From Candidatus Aegiribacteria sp. (GTDB taxonomy: Bacteria > Fermentibacterota > Fermentibacteria > Fermentibacterales > JCC-6), in assembly GCA_030610085.1 (NCBI GenBank), contig JAUWSL010000004.1:1-35892 (forward strand): DNA of 35,892 bases, written 5' to 3'. The position numbers and the translations under genes were made by a program. Position 1 is the first letter of the stretch, and the number at the start of each line of letters is the position of its first letter. The notes under the pieces were generated by a model, which was not told the DNA's origin, did no database searches, and saw nothing but the letters and a program-made list of their open reading frames with translations. Below, piece by piece: positions 33,389-35,892 of this stretch.

Positions 33389-34312
33389 TTGTTTTCGCTC
33401 AGGACGATATACTCTTCTGTGAAAGATAGAAATTACCGTCTGATACTCATCTTTTTCACGGTATACACTGCGATCATGCTTATCGTTCCCCTTTCAAGGC
33501 TTGTCCCCAGGATTCCAGTCCCTCTCATGACTTTCCTGCTATGTTACTTTCTGTACAGATGGAAACGCATTCCCGGAGTGGTGAGACCGTGGCTTTTCTA
33601 CCCGCTGCTCGTGCTTTCGTACTGGCAGCTGCAGTATGTCGTTTCTTCCCATTTTCAGGAGTTCCATGGCGCAGCGATCATTGCCTTTGAAAGGAGTCTG
33701 TTCGGGCAATTGCCCGTAGTGTGGCTTCAGGAACATCTGTATCATGGTGTTATTTCGTGGTACGACTATATTTTTGCCGTTTTCCATGCATCTCTGTTTT
33801 TCATTCCGTTAGTATTTCCTCTGATACTTCTTGTCAGAAAAGGAGAGGAAAGGATGAAAAGGGGAACCGTGGCAATAGCCCTGATCTCCCTTTCCGGATA
33901 TGCTACCTACGTTCTTTTTCCTCTTACACCCCCCTGGATGGCTTCTCTTGAAAACATGATCCCGCATGTAGAAAGGATAACCCTCAGAGCCCTCGGGGAA
34001 CTCGCACCTGGTGGGCTGATCTCTTCATTCAGTCCCAGCCCGAGGGGAGCGATGCCATCGCTTCATACGGGAGTACCGATACTGATCTTAATGATAGCCT
34101 TGAAGGAGTTTCGTTGGAAAGCCATGTGGTTTGCAATAGTAGTTGCAGGTATATGCTTTGAAATCGCCTACGGTGCGGAACATTATATCGTTGATATAAT
34201 CGCTGGCCTGGCCTATGCTGTGGTATGCTATCTTGTTGTTTATAGATGGCTGATCCCTGATGACCGTCTAGCAAAGGGCCGTCCTTCTGATTCTAAGAAG
34301 TCATCTATATGA
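33389..34312 (+). CDS. PAP2-like membrane phosphatase/transferase (Aur1/Ipt1-like)
   Basis: I chose TTG at 33389, which follows GGAAGG by seven bases and gives 307 residues; an ATG at 33335 without a proper ribosome site would add 18 residues. It is a polytopic membrane protein with about seven hydrophobic segments. Late in the chain come SPRGAMPSLHTGVP and YGAEHYIVDIIAGLAYA, motifs 2 and 3 of the PAP2 superfamily with the two catalytic His. Motif 1 (KX6RP) is not seen, as in the inositolphosphotransferase (Aur1/Ipt1) branch. It probably acts on lipid phosphates or transfers a phospho-headgroup at the membrane. Its stop overlaps the panB start by four bases (ATGA), so it shares an operon with panB and purD, although a pathway link is not evident. 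Confidence 0.82.
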   Translation: MFSLRTIYSSVKDRNYRLILIFFTVYTAIMLIVPLSRLVPRIPVPLMTFLLCYFLYRWKRIPGVVRPWLFYPLLVLSYWQLQYVVSSHFQEFHGAAIIAFERSLFGQLPVVWLQEHLYHGVISWYDYIFAVFHASLFFIPLVFPLILLVRKGEERMKRGTVAIALISLSGYATYVLFPLTPPWMASLENMIPHVERITLRALGELAPGGLISSFSPSPRGAMPSLHTGVPILILMIALKEFRWKAMWFAIVVAGICFEIAYGAEHYIVDIIAGLAYAVVCYLVVYRWLIPDDRLAKGRPSDSKKSSI

Positions 34313-35118
34313 AGAAGGACATCAATTCTCTGCTTTTGAAGAAAAACAGAGGGGAAAAGATCGTATCACTTACCGCATACGATTACATTACCGCCAGACT
34401 TGAAGAGGAAGCGGGAGTGGATTTCATACTTGTAGGTGATTCCATGGCGATGGTTGTATTCGGAGAGGAGAATACGCTTGGTGCGGACATTGATGTCATG
34501 ATAGCCCACACAAAAGCCGTTACCAGGGGAGCTGTCAATACACTGGTCATAGGTGACATGCCGTTCGGATCATACGAGAGCTCAGATTCTCAGGCTGTAA
34601 AGAACGCCGAAAGATTTCACTCCGAAGGTGGTGCGGATGCTGTTAAGCTGGAGGGTGGCAACAATCGCTCCGTATCCCGCTCAAAGGCGATCATTGACTC
34701 TGGAATACCTGTGATGGGACACGTGGGACTGCTTCCGCAGTCGATCAGTGAGACTGGAGGTTACAGAGTCGTTTACAGCGACAGACGAGATGAACTGTTC
34801 GAGGAGGCTTTTGCTCTGCAGCAGACTGGAGTATTCTCGATAGTACTTGAGTGTATCGAAGAAGAACTTGCAGGTGAACTTACCGAAGCACTCACAGTGC
34901 CTACTATCGGTATTGGTGCGGGCAGGTTCACCGACGGGCAGATACTCGTGGTGAACGATATACTCGGTCTGTCCGGGGACTTCAAACCCAGATTTGTCAA
35001 GAAATTCGTGAAGCTTGATGAAATGATTCTGGAAGCTCTGAAGACATTCTCAAATGAGGTCAGAGACGGAGTGTTCCCCGCCGAGAGAAATGTATACCAT
35101 TCCAGGGAGGAAAAGTGA
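34309..35118 (+). CDS. panB: 3-methyl-2-oxobutanoate hydroxymethyltransferase
   Basis: A 269-residue enzyme of pantothenate (and so coenzyme A) synthesis; it transfers a hydroxymethyl group from methylene-tetrahydrofolate to ketoisovalerate to give ketopantoate. Landmarks: LTAYDYITARLEEEAGVDFILVGDS (metal Asp44), GDMPFGSYE (metal Asp83), DAVKLEGG (Lys113, Glu115), PVMGHVGLLPQS, and LECI with the general base Glu181. PTIGIGAG and DGQILVVNDILG complete the family pattern. Length is normal and nothing is missing. It is coupled to its neighbours by four-base overlaps on both sides. No panC or panD is in the window. Confidence 0.97.
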   Translation: MKKDINSLLLKKNRGEKIVSLTAYDYITARLEEEAGVDFILVGDSMAMVVFGEENTLGADIDVMIAHTKAVTRGAVNTLVIGDMPFGSYESSDSQAVKNAERFHSEGGADAVKLEGGNNRSVSRSKAIIDSGIPVMGHVGLLPQSISETGGYRVVYSDRRDELFEEAFALQQTGVFSIVLECIEEELAGELTEALTVPTIGIGAGRFTDGQILVVNDILGLSGDFKPRFVKKFVKLDEMILEALKTFSNEVRDGVFPAERNVYHSREEK

Positions 35119-35892
35119 AAATCCTGGTTGTCGGTGCTGGAGGTAGAGAGCACGCTCTTGCGTGGGCGTTTTCGAGATCAGGCGATCATTCACTTGTATG
35201 TGCACCGGGTAATCCCGCCATGGCGGAGCTCGGGAAATCGTTCCCGGTTGCAGCCTCCGATACAGATGGTCTTGTTCAACTTTCATTAAAGGAAAAGGTC
35301 GATCTTGTAGTGGTCGGTCCTGAGTTACCTCTTGTAAACGGGCTCGCTGATGAACTGAGAAGAAAAGGTATTCCCTGTTTCGGCCCCGGAGCGGATGGCG
35401 CAAAGCTTGAAGGCAGTAAATGGTTCGCCAAAGAGATACTGGAGTCAGCAGGAGTATCGACTGCTGTTGGAAAAGTGTTCTCCGATACTGCTTCTGCCAT
35501 GGAGTACATCGGAGAGGATGCATGCAGGTATGTTCTTAAAATAGATGGACTTGCGGGCGGGAAAGGTGTATTCCTCCCGGATAATTCTGTAGAGGCAAAG
35601 GGTATACTGGAAGAACTCTTCAATGGAAAAACAGGAGGATCGGGAGTTCAAGTCGTGGTCGAAGAGAGGTTAAAAGGCAGAGAAGTAAGCATACTGGCGA
35701 TCTGCAGCGGGGAAAAGTGCGTGATTCTTCCTCCAAGCCGCGATCATAAGAGAATCGGAGAGGGTGATACCGGCCCCAATACCGGAGGAATGGGAGCTGT
35801 CTGCCCTCCTCCGGAAACAGTTAATTGTTCCTGGGAGCATGCCAGGACCGGGATTATTCTACCTGTCCTCTCGGAGCTTGCGTCGAGAGGAA
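35115..35892 (+). CDS. purD: phosphoribosylamine-glycine ligase, 5' part
   Basis: The gene starts at GTG 35115, overlapping the panB stop by four bases (GTGA) with AGGGAGG four bases upstream, and runs off the right edge with about 259 residues visible. It is the ATP-grasp enzyme of purine synthesis that joins glycine to phosphoribosylamine. Seen are the N-terminal VKILVVGAGGREHALAWA, GNPAMAELG, DLVVVGPELPLVNGL, FGPGADGAKLEGSKWFAKE, the ATP-binding VLKIDGLAGGKGV, and SRDHKRIGEGDTGPNTGGMG. All are close to standard PurD. The frame has no stop up to the window end. The pairing with panB is an operon choice of this genome; both supply cofactor or nucleotide precursors. Confidence 0.96.
   Translation, partial: MKILVVGAGGREHALAWAFSRSGDHSLVCAPGNPAMAELGKSFPVAASDTDGLVQLSLKEKVDLVVVGPELPLVNGLADELRRKGIPCFGPGADGAKLEGSKWFAKEILESAGVSTAVGKVFSDTASAMEYIGEDACRYVLKIDGLAGGKGVFLPDNSVEAKGILEELFNGKTGGSGVQVVVEERLKGREVSILAICSGEKCVILPPSRDHKRIGEGDTGPNTGGMGAVCPPPETVNCSWEHARTGIILPVLSELASRG

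Noticed and set aside
1-35892. CRISPR arrays, tRNA or rRNA genes, insertion sequences
   Set aside because: I saw no regularly spaced repeats, no tRNA-like cloverleaf segments, no rRNA stretches and no transposase motifs on either strand.

Overview
The window looks like a chromosomal segment of a Gram-negative bacterium, probably from the FCB superphylum or a neighbouring candidate phylum. The clues are a signal-peptide porin ending in Phe, many lipobox proteins, a secreted repeat protein with a C-terminal type A sorting-like domain (LYPNPTRG...PGIYFARI), a TPR hybrid histidine kinase without membrane segments, and an archaeal/eukaryotic-type prolyl-tRNA synthetase that ends in Tyr. A closer placement (Fermentibacteria-like, for example) would be a guess. 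Promoters that can be read by eye are sigma70-like with a 17-base spacer and often a TATACT -10 box.

Layout. 1-497: end of an AlkD-like DNA repair gene. 795-1789 (+): a PP2C-fold protein whose metal-binding aspartates are all replaced, overlapping a 64-residue single-pass membrane protein. 7389-1802 (-): a compact four-gene operon. It encodes a TIR domain-TM-ectodomain receptor-like protein, two secreted paralogues of the receptor's C-terminal lectin-like domain, and a TPR/SLOG-like/degenerate-cyclase protein. This is the most unusual part of the window. 8802-7478 (-): prepilin peptidase and Nudix hydrolase. 8993-10060 (+): porin with a clear promoter and terminator. 10181-11155 (+): cytoplasmic reductive-dehalogenase-like iron-sulfur protein. 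11384-11902 (+): a toxin-antitoxin pair with a frameshifted toxin. 11961-13642 (+): cyclophilin and a zinc-ribbon membrane protein. 14749-13652 (-): propeller lipoprotein. 15510-14912 (-): RHH antitoxin with MazF/PemK toxin. 15819-22892 (+): RND-RND-adaptor efflux operon. 22998-24329 (+): seven-repeat secreted protein. 26967-24352 (-): TPR-PAS hybrid histidine kinase. 27142-28106: HExxH protein and a Cys-rich unknown, convergent. 28214-30247 (+): S9 peptidase lipoprotein. 33064-30302 (-): proS and a sulfatase-fold lipoprotein, ending at a strong hairpin terminator. 33389-35892 (+): PAP2-like membrane protein, panB and purD, joined by 4-base overlaps; purD runs off the window.

How the genes may work together. 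The TIR operon has the layout of a sensing module: an extracytoplasmic propeller/lectin sensor tied to a cytosolic TIR, soluble copies of the lectin-like domain, and a cytosolic protein with a Rossmann-like domain of a kind associated with nucleotide ligands. TIR plus SLOG recalls Thoeris, but there is no SIR2 effector and the cyclase-like domain lacks its catalytic residues, so the functional reading is inference. The convergent pseudo-phosphatase and its membrane partner end 12 bases from this operon and share its theme of degenerate signalling enzymes. The rest of the window is ordinary housekeeping, transport and toxin-antitoxin content.
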